This document shows, piece by piece, positions 39,601-51,279 of a stretch of 64,000 bases of DNA. Both the position numbers and the translations under genes were made by a program. Location of the stretch: positions 13,651,501 through 13,715,500 of the forward strand of contig NC_053416.1 of NCBI RefSeq assembly GCF_016859285.1. The letters run 5' to 3'. A model generated the notes under the pieces. That model had not been told where the DNA came from, searched no databases, and saw only the letters and a list, made by a program, of their open reading frames with translations. Source of the DNA: Xiphias gladius. Its lineage: Eukaryota; Chordata; Actinopteri; Istiophoriformes; Xiphiidae. Each line of letters begins with the position of its first letter. Position 1 is the first letter of the stretch.

Positions 39601-40215
39601 CATTCTTGCCTTTCACTGCGGAGGAGTGAAGGTTTTCCAGGGGGCTGATGCTGACGCGGGTGATGATGGGGCTTCCAGGGTAATCATCGGGTAGTCATGG
39701 TGGTGTGTAATGGAGGAGACCGGCTTGTCGTCTTTGTGTGTGTCGGCACATACTTGTGTGCACGCCGAGGAGGTTTGCATATGTGGATTTGTACATGCAT
39801 CAGTGTGCATGTGTGTGTCTATCAGAGGCTAGTAAGAGTAGGCACAATCTGCATGCACTTAGTCCTGGCAAGGCAGAGCAGGCGTTTCTAAGCCCCTGGA
39901 CCGCGCGGCAGTGGAAAACCGATCTGTAAATAACAGACACATGTGTTTGAAACTGAGTCCTGTATTCCAGCCCATGGCCGCAATGAGAGAGAGAACACCA
40001 CTCTGCTCCGACGTCAAATTGTCTCATCCAGTGTTGTATGACAATCATGCCGTAATAGCACCAAAATGACTCCTCAGAAGCGGGTGCATGGGGAAAGGGG
40101 CATAGTGGGGGTCTGCCTTTGGGTGTTTCTGATTATTTGAGATGGGGGCCTGCATAATGTCATGTCAAATTATTTGACTCTGACAGCTACAGCTTGTTGG
40201 GCCAGTTGGAAAGAA

Positions 40216-40246
<31 letters not shown>

Positions 40247-43200
40247 AAGGATTGATAGCCGACTGGCTGGCTGACCTGTTGACTCCAGAAGTGTGGCCCG
40301 TGCAATACAAATGGGGTAAACAAAGCACTTTGAGAAAGAGAGTCCTTGACCTCTGTTGACATAAGACCTCAGATGGGAGCGTTGGTTTTATTTTCTTGTT
40401 TGGCCCAAGTGGAGCGCGTAGAGATGACCTACAGGTGACAGACATGCGTTTCGCTGCCACTTCGCCAGTATTGTGTACTGCTTCTTTGCTTACTGCCCCT
40501 GACGGACCATCACCTGTGAGAGGACGCAGATGCAGGGCACGATTTTTCAGGCCTTTTTAGGATTTCAGGTGTTCTGGACATTCAACTTCAATTCATTTGT
40601 ATTGGCAGTTTACTACTTCCCTTGCTTTTTCTCCTCTTATTTTTTTCTTCTTGAGACATGCAGTGTCTTTTCTCAGGGTTCATATTGCATACAGACTGAA
40701 TTTGTCATCTTCTGTTTCACATTCCCCACATTACATTTTGCTCTGTGGTTCGTTTGCACATCAATGAGTTCTAAACAGGGACATGTGACTTTTTGGGAAG
40801 TGTAACACTTCTCTTGAGCATAGCAGCCTGCTTCTGGTAAGGGACTTTGAAGTTTGGATAATGAGTATAAGCTCTGGTTGGGGTTGGTTCACTGTCAATT
40901 CAAATGATTCAAAGTGCAAATAAAAAACACACTTATTTGAATACTAATACAGCATTTGTTCTCAATTATTGGCGGGCTTCATCATGCCACGAGCTGGCTT
41001 TGGAAGAAAAATATACTTCTTGAATTAAAACTGATGTGAAGTGACCAATTATCGGTCCAGTTTAGAAGTTTCTTCCCCTGCCAAGTTTGGAAACTTGTGG
41101 AAATGCATCACACAGATGTGACTGCAGATGTTTGCAGTTAGAGACCCTTCATAATGTCAGTGAATCTACAACTGTGTTATTGTGATAATTTTGCTTTAGA
41201 GTGGTGTGACCCAGTTGGCAGACGTGGTGTTACATGGTATCCTCCCCATATTAAAGAGGGAAGTACACCCATTATTCACACATGCTTATCAAGGATAGGA
41301 GCCACTTTGTCTTCGGTGATTCATATATGAAATCGTTCCAGTGAAAAGCAACCCTATTTTGTTATCGTCATGAACACAGCCATAATCAGCATACATTTGG
41401 ACTGCTAACCAAAGTGGTCCAATTTAGCCAAGGAATTAAATAGTTATTGCAGGTTTTGGCCACTTGGGGGCAGTGTAAAGAAGTTATAAACACAACATTA
41501 GCATCACCTCTTACGTTAATGTGGTGAGTGGCTTATTTACACATTCAGCAGTAACAGACCAACAATATAATTCATTTGGAGTCTGGTGTATGTGTGTCAA
41601 TGTCAACCCAATATTCACTCTCTTTTATCCCTGTTTTTTTTTCTCTCTACCAACTCCTGAGGGAAATATCTGGTTCTTTAGCTGCTAAATGCTCCACTAT
41701 GTTCAGCAGCTGGTCGCTACCTGTGTCTGTCTGCTTTTTGGTGCTGAGCAGGTAGTGTAGAGTAGGTTTTTTATAGCTTTTTCACTAAAGACTGCCTGCT
41801 GTAACCAAAAACGACACTACACGAGTGGTGAGAGGGTGAGAGGGAACCATACCAGTAAAGTGTGGGCCGGACATCTAAACAACGACCCGAATCTCACTAT
41901 AAACCTCTGTAAAGCCAAGGGGAGCTTCAGATTCAGATGGTAATTGTTTGTAGGTTCATCACTACAAGTGACTTCTTTCACAGTGTCAGACTGTTTTTAC
42001 ATTGTCATTTGATACATTTTAAAATGATCAATTGTAGCTGCTTTAAGTATAGTCCAATTAATACTGGATTTCTGAAGCAGAAACTGATATTTATCTCTTA
42101 CTAATAAGTCAGGTAATGGAAAGTGAGTTTTTGAAAGAACGTGGTGTTTTGAAAGGGGATCGTGTGCGTGAACCCTTAAGTGTTCACATTGAATCTTTTT
42201 GCCTGTCACTCAATGTTCCTCAGCAGCAGATTAGCCTGAGCTTGGCCCTGAGAGAGCGAGGACATGTTTGGGCAACACCTGACATGACAGGCTGCTTAAC
42301 CATCTCCATTAGAGCCAATGAGAACTGAGAAAAAGCAGACCTACTCAGTCTCCAAATTGGTGCCAGTGGGGTCAAGTTGCAGGAATATGCCAATTACTTA
42401 AATTGATCAGGAGGCGGTTTCCTTGATAACCAATTTGATCAAGCTGCCGATTGTGTTACATGCGTCGCTCTCTACGGGCACCGAACAGGACGTCTCAGAA
42501 ATTGGTTACAACGCACTAAAAAGGCTAAACGCAATTTCCTCTGTGAGAGTAATTCTGTTTCGTCATGTCAGGTGGTGGACGGGGCTGTAGCCAGGACCTG
42601 TAAACAATGGCGTTTCAGTGGATTTAATTAGGCAGGGAGGAAGTATTTAGGGGCTTAATTGAGATTGCAGTGGGAAATTGCTCTGAAATAGGTCTACCTG
42701 ATTTTTTTTTTCCTCTCCTCACAGTGGACATGACGGGGGATTTCACTCTTCTCTTTGTAGATAATTAGAATAACCATAATCACTCCCTGGATGGCCTGTG
42801 ATTGGAGAGAGCCACATGCCGAACTTGAAATATGAAGAGTGTGTATGTTTCCGAGTGTTTGCATACAAGCTCTCTGCTCCTTACGTGAAAGTATGCACAC
42901 ATGCATTCATGAGGGTTTTCTACATCTGCTTCTCTGTGCCTCAGATGGCAGCATAGCTCCTTGCACTGCATGCGTCGTCCACTACTTGTTTTACTTTTTT
43001 TTTCATCCTCAGTTTATTGACCCAGACCTTGATAGAAAAAGGTGGTTTCAGTGCTTTGGAACATTTTTTGGTACAGTGGCATTCGTTTTGATTGAATATT
43101 TTAATTTTTGTAAGATCCAGAGTTTCTTTAAGGAAGATTTTTTCAAATCAAATTAAATGTTTTGATTTTAAAATTTAACAAAATGATTGAGTATATATTC

Positions 43201-46103
43201 TTGGCCAATTTTCAATTTATTAAATTTTTACTGTCACTTACTTAGAGCAACTTTCATTTATATACTCCCCAGAACAAAACTCCTTCTCCTCTCCTCTCCT
43301 CTCCTCTCCTGCCATGCTGCTTTAAATTCCATCCCTGGAGAACGGCAGTTTTCCTCTTGGAGCTGAGATTTGAAGCAGTCACATTAAGCTCGAAAAATTA
43401 AATGTAAAATCTGTTTTCCATCTCTTTTGAAACTGTCTGTCCTTCAGGTTCAGCCTTTCTCGTTAACCTTTAAGTCCAACTATTCAGCATTTATAGGCAG
43501 TATGCTGTATAAGCTTTTAATAAATGGTTAATAACAAATTATAATGTAGGTATAAGCAGCTACAAGTGTTTATTAATGTATTTGTCAACAACTATAACTC
43601 CTCCCGTGGCCACCCGTAAGTGGCTGCTGGTGTATAAACAGATAATGAATGAAAATATAGTAAAACACAGTTACAATTATATGACATGTCTTCTTAAATG
43701 TTTGTGTAATGCTTATAAATGGCAAAAAAAATGGAGAACTCCAAGTAAGGAGTTATCTCTTCCAGTAAGGTTTAGACATTGATGTTTTTGTGTCAAGTAC
43801 ATTGTGGCAAATCAGAGTGCAGTTGGCTTAGGTTTTACTGTTGAGCAGTTAGGCCGAGATTTTTAAGTGTGAAACAAAGAGGCAGCTTTTATGCTTCGGT
43901 TTTGCAGCTAACATTAATCACTAGGGAAGAAATCTAAATTGAATCATCGCTTCCTCATAGAAGCGATGATTCAACCACATTTTGTGGTGCTGTTGAACTG
44001 TATTGCATTTTACTGAGAGGTGTTTCCAATATTTTGTCCACCCCACTTATATCAGTGAGGGCAGATTAGATGAAAAAGTCCAACAAAGAATTGCATAAAA
44101 AAGCCTTATAATGGTAATAGCTTTGCAGGTTTTGTTAGAGGAGAAATCCACTCCCTGAATTGTTTTTGAGTGACAGTTGATTGTTTCTTCCTAACCAGGC
44201 ATTTGGCTTCATGTCTCGGGTGGCTCTGCAGGCAGAGAAGATGAACCATCACCCAGAATGGTTCAATGTTTATAATAAGGTAATAAATGTCTCCGCATTA
44301 TGGTTCAAATCACACTTTGTAATAGTGTTTGAGGTTTCACTTACAGTTCTGCATCTTAGTATCCATTACAGAAATCACGGCTTGTAGAATCAAACAGTGT
44401 TATCACGGCTACGTGTTTGAGTACTGCCATATTTACAATGCTACGGTTGGTTTATAAAAAATTACAGACACACTGAGATCAATCAACCCTGGATAAAGTC
44501 AGATTTTTTTCATGTCAAACAATCCTCACTTGTTCTGGAGAGCTCTCCACTCAAAGCTTGAAACACACTTCATTAGTCAGAGCAACAAAAAAAAAAAACA
44601 AAAAAAAAACGCAGTAGCTTCGTAATGTAATCCCATCGTTTTTCTTGTGAAAAGCTCTGCAAATACCTCTACCTCCCCTCCACGAAGCCCTCACAACCCC
44701 CCAACACTCACACACACTCTCTCACTTTCTGTGCCTCAGAAATAAAGTAATGGTTGATATGACAAACCCAGTCCCTGAAAATCTCTCAGCATTAGGCTGT
44801 AGCCACTGAGTTACTGTGTGGTGGACCGGGCCGCTCAGAGAGGAATGCTGCACCTAATCCACTCTTTATTAAAGTGGCTGTAGAATGGTGCTACAGGTCT
44901 CTGGGCCCCGCAGCACTTTCCACACAGACACTTGAACATAAATCCCACAATGCCTGAGGTTCAGCCTCGACAAAATAGATGCTGTATACTGGGCTACTGC
45001 TAATATTCAATTAATATTCATTCATGGTCTGTTCTGTTTTCTGTGGCTTTCAATATTAAAATGTGAGTTTATACAGTAATCATTTTTTTCTGAGCCAGAG
45101 CGGCTCTACAGGGGAGCAACCTCATTGGCTGAGTCAAATTCCAGTGGTTGGAGCCAAAAGTGTCCCTTCAAAAGTATCTGAATGCATTCTGCTGAAGGAA
45201 GAGTTGGACATCCACTGAATTTATCACAGTTCCCGCCATATTTCAATACAATATACGTACATTTGCCAGTTCATTGGGTACGCCTACACGGCATCCACAA
45301 ACTGCAGCCTCCAAAATGACCACCATCTGAATCAAAACCAGTTTCAACAAAAACTAAACATTATAACCTTCATGAAGGGTGGATTTATTGCAGGACTGTT
45401 GTATTAAACTGCATTAGTTTTAGCTAGGTGTTCCTAATGAACTGGCAACTGAGTGTATGCCACTTTTTGCGGTTCAAGACTTAAATAAAAAAAACATTTC
45501 TACATTTTTGGGAAATATGTGTATTCGCTTTCCTTCCGAAGATCAATATCAATCTCATGTCTGTGCGTTACGTACAGAGCTGGAGTCAGTTATAGTCCAA
45601 CCTGCGCGATAACTGGAGATGCTGCACAGAATTACTGAGTTGTTGGATAAACTGTTGTTAGTCAAGAAAATACCTCCAACACCCAACTCCCTGTGAAAGT
45701 AAACTTGTAAGTCAACAACAAAAATATAAGGCACAGTTGCCAATACACAGTAATGTTAACTTAAAGCATGAAAGCATAAATGACTAGCAGACTGCATTGT
45801 TATTATTTCAGGGTTGCAAAACACTAGGAATACTCCACCAAAAAAGTTATTACTTAATGATCAAATACTCAACTCCTGTAGTCTCCTCACCTATTACTAG
45901 AAATCTTTAACCCAGTAAGATTATTTTAATTGCAACAATAATTATAATTTTTCTGCTTGACCTGCGGTTGCTTTGTGATGGCAAACAATGCTTACGTGTC
46001 CTAACAGGTCCAGATTACATTGACTACACACGACTGTGGAGGACTGTCAAAACGGGACATCAAAATGGCAAAGTTTATCGACAAAATCTCACTTTCTATG
46101 TAG
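32143..46103 (+). CDS. pcbd2: PCBD2, pterin-4a-carbinolamine dehydratase 2 (DCoH2), 4 coding exons
   Basis: The enzyme dehydrates 4a-hydroxytetrahydrobiopterin after aromatic amino-acid hydroxylation. The family also acts as HNF1 dimerisation cofactors. Coding exons: 32143-32256, 33420-33551, 44199-44279, 46008-46103. They join in phase to 140 residues (human about 130). The catalytic histidines are visible in [12 protein letters not shown] (His99, His100) and TTHDCGGLS (His117). LTPADREEL and [14 protein letters not shown] are also family motifs. The N-terminal 38 residues contain arginines, serines and hydrophobics with no acidic residue, consistent with a mitochondrial presequence (inference). 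A second in-frame ATG at 32155 is possible. Intron 3 is about 10.6 kb, far longer than the others. Confidence 0.95.
36604..36657. repeat. (TG)n microsatellite
   Basis: About 26 TG units with one interruption lie in pcbd2 intron 3. Confidence 0.95.
37118..37182. repeat. fragment of the 'attaatcgattaat' teleost repeat
   Basis: 'gacaatcgaccaattaagca' and 'ggttaatcaataatc' resemble the central part of the repeat family also seen at 50690-50925 and 60612-60838. Confidence 0.4.
38180..38232. repeat. compound (TC)n(AC)n microsatellite
   Basis: About 12 TC units run straight into about 13 AC units, in pcbd2 intron 3. Confidence 0.93.
40217..40245. repeat. (GGCT)n tetranucleotide repeat
   Basis: About seven GGCT units, with a further diverged pair at about 40262 to 40271. 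The open frames here ([10 protein letters not shown] and the reverse) come only from the repeat. Confidence 0.9.
41452..41990. repeat. interspersed teleost repeat in pcbd2 intron 3
   Basis: 'ggccacttgggggcagtgta' followed by 'accaactcctgagggaaata' and 'gctgctaaatgctccactat' are phrases I recognise from a repeat dispersed in percomorph genomes. It is non-coding. Boundaries are approximate and the class is not assigned. Confidence 0.5.
43275..43310. repeat. (CTCCT)n pentanucleotide repeat
   Basis: Five to six CTCCT units lie in a polypyrimidine tract in pcbd2 intron 3. Confidence 0.85.
43975..44080 (-). repeat. MITE-like repeat, copy 2, in pcbd2 intron 3
   Basis: The reverse complement reads 'ggggtggacaaaatattgga', then 'aacacctctcagtaaaatgc', paralleling the txndc15 intron copy at 30525-30700. 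It ends about 120 bp before pcbd2 exon 3. Confidence 0.55.
45255..45458. mobile_element. about 200-bp MITE with terminal inverted repeats in pcbd2 intron 3-4 interval
   Basis: The left end 'gccagttcattgggtacgcc' and right end 'ggtgttcctaatgaactggc' are inverted complements over about 20 bp with three mismatches. The interior includes 'tcatgaagggtggatttatt' and 'gcaggactgttgtattaaac', phrases seen in a common teleost MITE. No coding capacity. It lies in the last intron of pcbd2 (44280-46007). Confidence 0.75.
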
Positions 46104-46228
46104 TATATTTGGTGTTAATCTAAAAGTTTAATTTCTCTTTCTCAGTTTTTCTAGTTTCCCTTTCAGTCCCAGCTAAGAAATGTATTTTATCTCCTACATG
46201 TCCATATCTTGCCTTTACTTTTGTCTCA

Positions 46229-46294
46229 AATAAAATCTGTGAAAATATTCAATTCTCATGTTTTCATTTTCTACAAGCTTTCTGTGAGAATAAA
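46229..46294 (+). promoter_or_regulatory. pcbd2: pcbd2 polyadenylation signals
   Basis: Canonical AATAAA hexamers at 46229-46234 and 46289-46294 lie 126 and 186 bp after the stop codon, giving a short 3' UTR. Confidence 0.75.
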
Positions 46295-47035
46295 ACTTGA
46301 AAAGGTATTGTCTCTGTAATTGATTTACAATAATGCAGTCTTGCACTGACTCTTTAATTATAAGGACTTTCTAAGGCTTTGTAGAAAAACTTGCTCTGGG
46401 GTTTAGAATAACAATTCCATCACCAGCTGATTCTGGCAGATTTAATCTCATTGTGTGTGTCACTGTGTGGTTTTCTTTTTTTCTGCAGTTTTTTTTTGTT
46501 TTTTTTCACACATTGAATTAGAATGGAGCATAATTGTTCCGCAGCACTCTGTCTGATACCAATGATCCAGAGGATACTTTTTCCCTGTCCGTCCTCCACC
46601 AGACCACATGTTCTCCTTTTGGCCCTGGAGAGTGGAGCAAAATGAGGAAGGGGTCAAAGCCAGTAGGAATGGGATTTATTTGATTTACGGTTTGGTAAGG
46701 TATGAGTCAGATAGGGCTGCTGTGTTTTCCTAACTGGATGGCCATCAGGAGATGATCAGCAAAGAGAAAAGAGTGAAATAAAAGCCAAATCAGTAGGACT
46801 GTGCATGTTTTGACTGCATATTCGGGCCGTTGTAGGTAAAATAAATAAATAATAATTACGGAGCTGGGAGAGGGGGGTAAATTCACGAAATAAAAAAACT
46901 TGGATATTCTCTGAGATTATAAAGTCAAACTTGGAATAATAAGCATCTGGACTCTGAAGAGACATTGCCGTGAAATACTTCTACATCAGGAACTACAACG
47001 CCATCGGCAGATGCGAGGATATCGATGGTTACATC

Positions 47036-47271
47036 TCTGGTGTGATGAGGTTGATTCAACCTTGCAAAGTGAAGCAATGTGGCTCACGGAAATGTCTCTT
47101 GAAAGTCCGGATGCTTGTGAAAATATAGTGATTTTGGGCTAAAATCACGAGTATTTCCTTATTACTAAATTTGATTACAAGGTATAATTTGATTAAATCA
47201 TCAACAATACACAGCAAGCAGACGTCTGGTGTGATGAGGTTGATCCAACCTTTCAAAGTGAAGCAATGTGG
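47036..47271. repeat. diverged 47-bp direct repeat, copies 189 bp apart
   Basis: Copy 1 (47036-47082) and copy 2 (47225-47271) share tctggtgtgatgaggttgat and caaagtgaagcaatgtgg, with only two differences. The 142 bp between them is unrelated. Confidence 0.85.
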
Positions 47272-47710
47272 TTGGTTGACAAAACCTCCCCCACTATTTT
47301 TCTGAGTTTTTTTTTCTTCTAAATTTATGGTTTTAATCTCAGAAAATGTTTGATTTTTTTCTCTCAAATTTACAATTTAATAATGTCAGATAATATCCGA
47401 GTTTTCCTCTCATATAAATCTATAGTTAATTTTTTTTTTTTCATGTCCAATGGCCCTAATATGTCGCTGCCAATGTATGTTGCAAAAAGCCTCTTTTTCT
47501 ACCCCTCTCATGTCTGTATGGGAAAAATGAAATTACAGCCAGCAGGAGGTTAGGTTAGTTTAGCTAAAGCTAGCTAATTAACACATTATATCTCATATCT
47601 CATCTGTTTAATGCATACCAAAGTGTAAAAGTGTAAAAGCAACATGTTGCAGTTTCACATTTTTCACATTTTCACATGTATATCTTAACCTATCTCTTGG
47701 CCTGGCTCAG

Positions 47711-47776
47711 TAACATCCTGGAGTGTTGTCATCATCGTGAGGTTGCCAGGCAACCATGAGACACTCCAGGAGGTTA
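47711..47776. repeat. 66-bp inverted repeat / hairpin
   Basis: The arms taacatcctggagtgt (47711-47726) and acactccaggaggtta (47761-47776) are complementary with one mismatch. Between them lies a second palindrome, gttgccaggcaac. It could be the end of a palindromic MITE. The flanks (to about 47940) are also repeat-like. Confidence 0.75.
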
Positions 47777-49886
47777 CTGCGTCAGTCCAGGAAATGGTCC
47801 GGTGTTGTGTTGAGGTCTGTTTCCATGTCAATATGTGTTTTGCCTAATGTAATCTGACCCCATACAGTTACGTCTGCTACGCCTAACCACGACCCAACCT
47901 AAGTCCCAACCACTGCTGTAGAGTGGGGAAGTATGGAAAAACACCATTCTAAAGGGAGGGAAACACTATTTGACAGGGGAACAGATTTAGACACAAGACT
48001 GGGATTATGGTATCAATCTTCTCATGTAACTCTTGACAAGAAAGAATAACTGCAGTCTCCATAATGTCAAATTATTCATTTAAAGATGCTATGGCTACAT
48101 AGCCAACAGCAGCAACAACAACAGCTGTTTTTCACTTACCAGTCTAGAACAGATGTCGCGAGTTCAGCATCAGAATTCATTCCTTTACTCACCAGGAGCT
48201 GTCTCTTGTGGAAAGCAATGCTACTGTTAACTCTTGTTTTGCTTTTATTTCTGTCACTTATTTTCTTCTATTGAAGGTATCATGCTAACCAGCAATCCCC
48301 AGCCTGGCCCATCTCATCCCTTTTAGATAGGGAGTAACTGTAGCATCCCCCAGTCCAACATGAGAGGATGAAGAAGTAGCACTGCCCAGAGGGCGTATTC
48401 AAACCTCTTGTAAACACAAAGATGGCTGAAGCTCTTGGTAAGTAAACAGCTGTTAATGCTAACCTTTGCTATGTAGCGATAGCAAAAACTTGCATAAAGC
48501 ACCTTTAACTGCAATACTTTGAGAACAACTGGATCTTCAATCGTCGCTAACAGTGTGGTAGGGATAAACCAAAAGTAAGGTAACTCTAGTCCTATCAATG
48601 CTAGGGCAGATGGGCTGACGGCTCCTGCCCAGTTGATGTAACTTAACTTAGTTACATTTGGGAGATTGCTACCCATTAACAACAATAGGATTCAAACAGA
48701 TGAAATTGGTGGTATAGCTTCAAATACCCAGCAGTGACTTTTCTAATCAAAGCACAGTGGTAAAAATGTGGGGAGAGGACAATTTGACTCCTCACTGGGA
48801 GGTGATGGCTTGGATGTGTGGTATGAAGGATTGGAGGTGCCTCCACCGCAACTAGGAGACCGCTTGCAGGAAACTAATAAGATCCTGAGCAGCCAAAGTC
48901 TTTGAGTTATTGTGACTTGTCTGGCATCTTCACTTTATTGATTGTAAGAGGCCAGAAAGAGAAAAATACCACACTCAATTTGGCTATGAATCATGAAAAA
49001 AAAAAAATCTAAATTAGGAGGAATCATAGTCACCAAACCTAAACTGTCTTTAACAAAATGTTGATCACATCCATGGGAAGAGATAAACTGAAATTAAATA
49101 ACATCCTTTAGCATCCTTTGGTATAAAGCTTTACCATATTGCCTGTGTTGTATGAATGCGATGTGTGCAGTTCACTGTCAATGTTTGATGATTTCTGGGT
49201 TTTCATTCTCTGCAAATTACTTCAAATTTTGGATAGGTTATGTTGAAAAGCTGATGTGTAATGTATGTTGGATGACTTTGCTGGAAACAGAACTTTACAC
49301 TGTTCTGTTCAAACCATTGAACCTCTCTACTGCTAAAATTCAGTTTATCCATTTCTTTTTGGCCTCAGCTAACATGGTCTTTTGAATCTCATGGGCTATA
49401 GACTAGCTGTGTTTACATTAGATAAAAGAATTTTCCAAATTTTCACATTGTTTTGCGTTTTTACAGTGAAGGCCATCCAAACCCACGCACATGTTGGTCA
49501 CAATAATTACATGGCCGAAATTAGATATATATCATATTGCAGAGATGATCTGTGAGCACTTATATTCCTGTTCATTCATCTGTATAGTCATGTTCTGACC
49601 AAAATTAGACAACTGTTGCATCTGTTATGTATTAAATTGCACAACACTAACCCACACAGCCACCCCTCAAACTGCTTTTTGTACAGGAAGACAACTGCAA
49701 GGCTGGAAACAATATGAGACATTTCAAGTCTTTTCAGTGTTACTAACAAAAACCACTTTGCCTCTGTGGACATTATTGTACATCTCATTTGCATTGTCTC
49801 AGGTGGACACAGCAGCATGACCGATTATTCACCTGCACCAGCTTCTTTGATGTTTGTGGGATGTGTGTAGGAACCATGTCAGCAAT

Positions 49887-50130
49887 GGTGGAAGAAGTAC
49901 TCAGAGCCTTTACTTGAGGAAAAGCGCAATAAAAAAAAAAACTCAATTCAAAATAAAAGCCCTGAATTCAAAATTCAATTTAAAGTAGAACGGCCCCTGT
50001 GACTGATATATTTTCTATACTTTATATTGCACTTCAGGTGTTATTGATGCATGTACTGTATTTGTAAGCTGCATTTTACTGTTGTAGGTGGTTGAGGTGG
50101 AGCTTGTTCTAACTATTTTGTGCCTGCCAA
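49887..50130 (+). repeat. interspersed teleost repeat
   Basis: It begins 'ggtggaagaagtactcagag', continues 'cctttacttgaggaaaagcg' and includes 'gcattttactgttgtaggtg', phrases I recognise from a very common fish repeat. Non-coding. Confidence 0.65.
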
Positions 50131-50689
50131 CCCAGTGGTTGGGATGGGGTAGGAAGGGGTAGGAAAGCAGAAAAACAAAGTTCAACTACACAAATCTGTA
50201 CAACCATATTAGCTATAGATTGGTTGCATTTACATAAATCTGTGGGGTTGTGAAAAGATTAATTAATTTAAAAAAAAGTCATGCTCCATAAATCTGTATT
50301 CTGTATCATCGTTTTGACTTCTATTCAACACATATAAAAAAATGACAAATTTGAAGTTACCTGCAGTCATATTTACTGGGAGCCAATTTTTAAAGGTGAT
50401 ATGCCTCCCCACAGCTCCAGCCCCTGCTCTAATAATGTACTGGATCTGTCTCTACACTGAATGCAGAGACCAAACTGATTTCAGTCCTTCATAAACCTCC
50501 CGGTAAGACTGAACAAAGTGACCCTCAAATTGTCTTAGTAATGGAGCATTAGTGGGATTAGTAACTGCATCACTCATTGCTGAAAAAAGTAATCAAATTA
50601 CTCTAGTGCATTACTAATAATGCACTACTGCCCAACACTGTTTAGAAATAAATCAAAAACTTCATTGCCCCTTTGTCTTGGATGATGGG

Positions 50690-50925
50690 CCTCCAGATCA
50701 TACATTACAGTTTCTCAGAGCCCATGCTGACGGCTTCAAATTCTTTGTCTTGTCCAACCAACCATCTAAAACCCCAAAATATTCAATTTACAATCCAGTC
50801 CTCGCACCTGAGTAGCTGGAACGAGGGAATGTTTGGCAATTTTCCTTGATACAGGACTTAAACAATTATCAGAATAGTTGTTGATTAATTAATTTCTGAA
50901 GATCAACTAATTGACTAACCGCTAG
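50690..50925. repeat. interspersed teleost repeat ('attaatcgattaat' family)
   Basis: It contains 'gtttctcagagcccatgctg', 'tctttgtcttgtccaacc', 'aaaatattcaatttacaatc' and 'tagttgttgattaattaatt' in the order seen in a common fish repeat. A second, shorter copy lies at 60612-60838. Confidence 0.6.
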
Positions 50926-51170
50926 GCCACCATCTGTCTTCTGAGGATGAAGAGGAGGGGCACTTTTAAGTGACCAGACAGCTGTTCCTACAAGGCCAAG
51001 CTGGGCCAGACCAGGCCAGATGTACCCCTTCAGATAACTGGCCTCAGCTGATGGCCAGAAGCAGCAGGCCGCCAAGCCAGCCCTCCCATTTCTGAACTCC
51101 CTGGATTCTGGCTCCTTAATCCGTTTTTTCAGCTTCACATTCTAATTCTGCACCGCCAGCAGTCCGACCT

Positions 51171-51183
51171 GCACACAAACACA

Positions 51184-51275
<92 letters not shown>
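51171..51275. repeat. (CA)n microsatellite, about 105 bp
   Basis: Nearly perfect CA dinucleotides, imperfect only at the left edge. It borders the repeat at 51276-51545. Confidence 0.97.

Positions 51276-51279
<4 letters not shown>

Larger units (their letters stand above)
33552..44198 (+). other. pcbd2: pcbd2 intron 3 (10.6 kb)
   Basis: This large intron carries no second gene that I can recognise. It holds several microsatellites (listed separately), a repeat at 41452-41990 and blocks of complex, non-repetitive sequence (for example 38850-39240 and 42190-42740) that look like candidate regulatory DNA. Open frames in the interval are short and lack family motifs. Confidence 0.7.
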
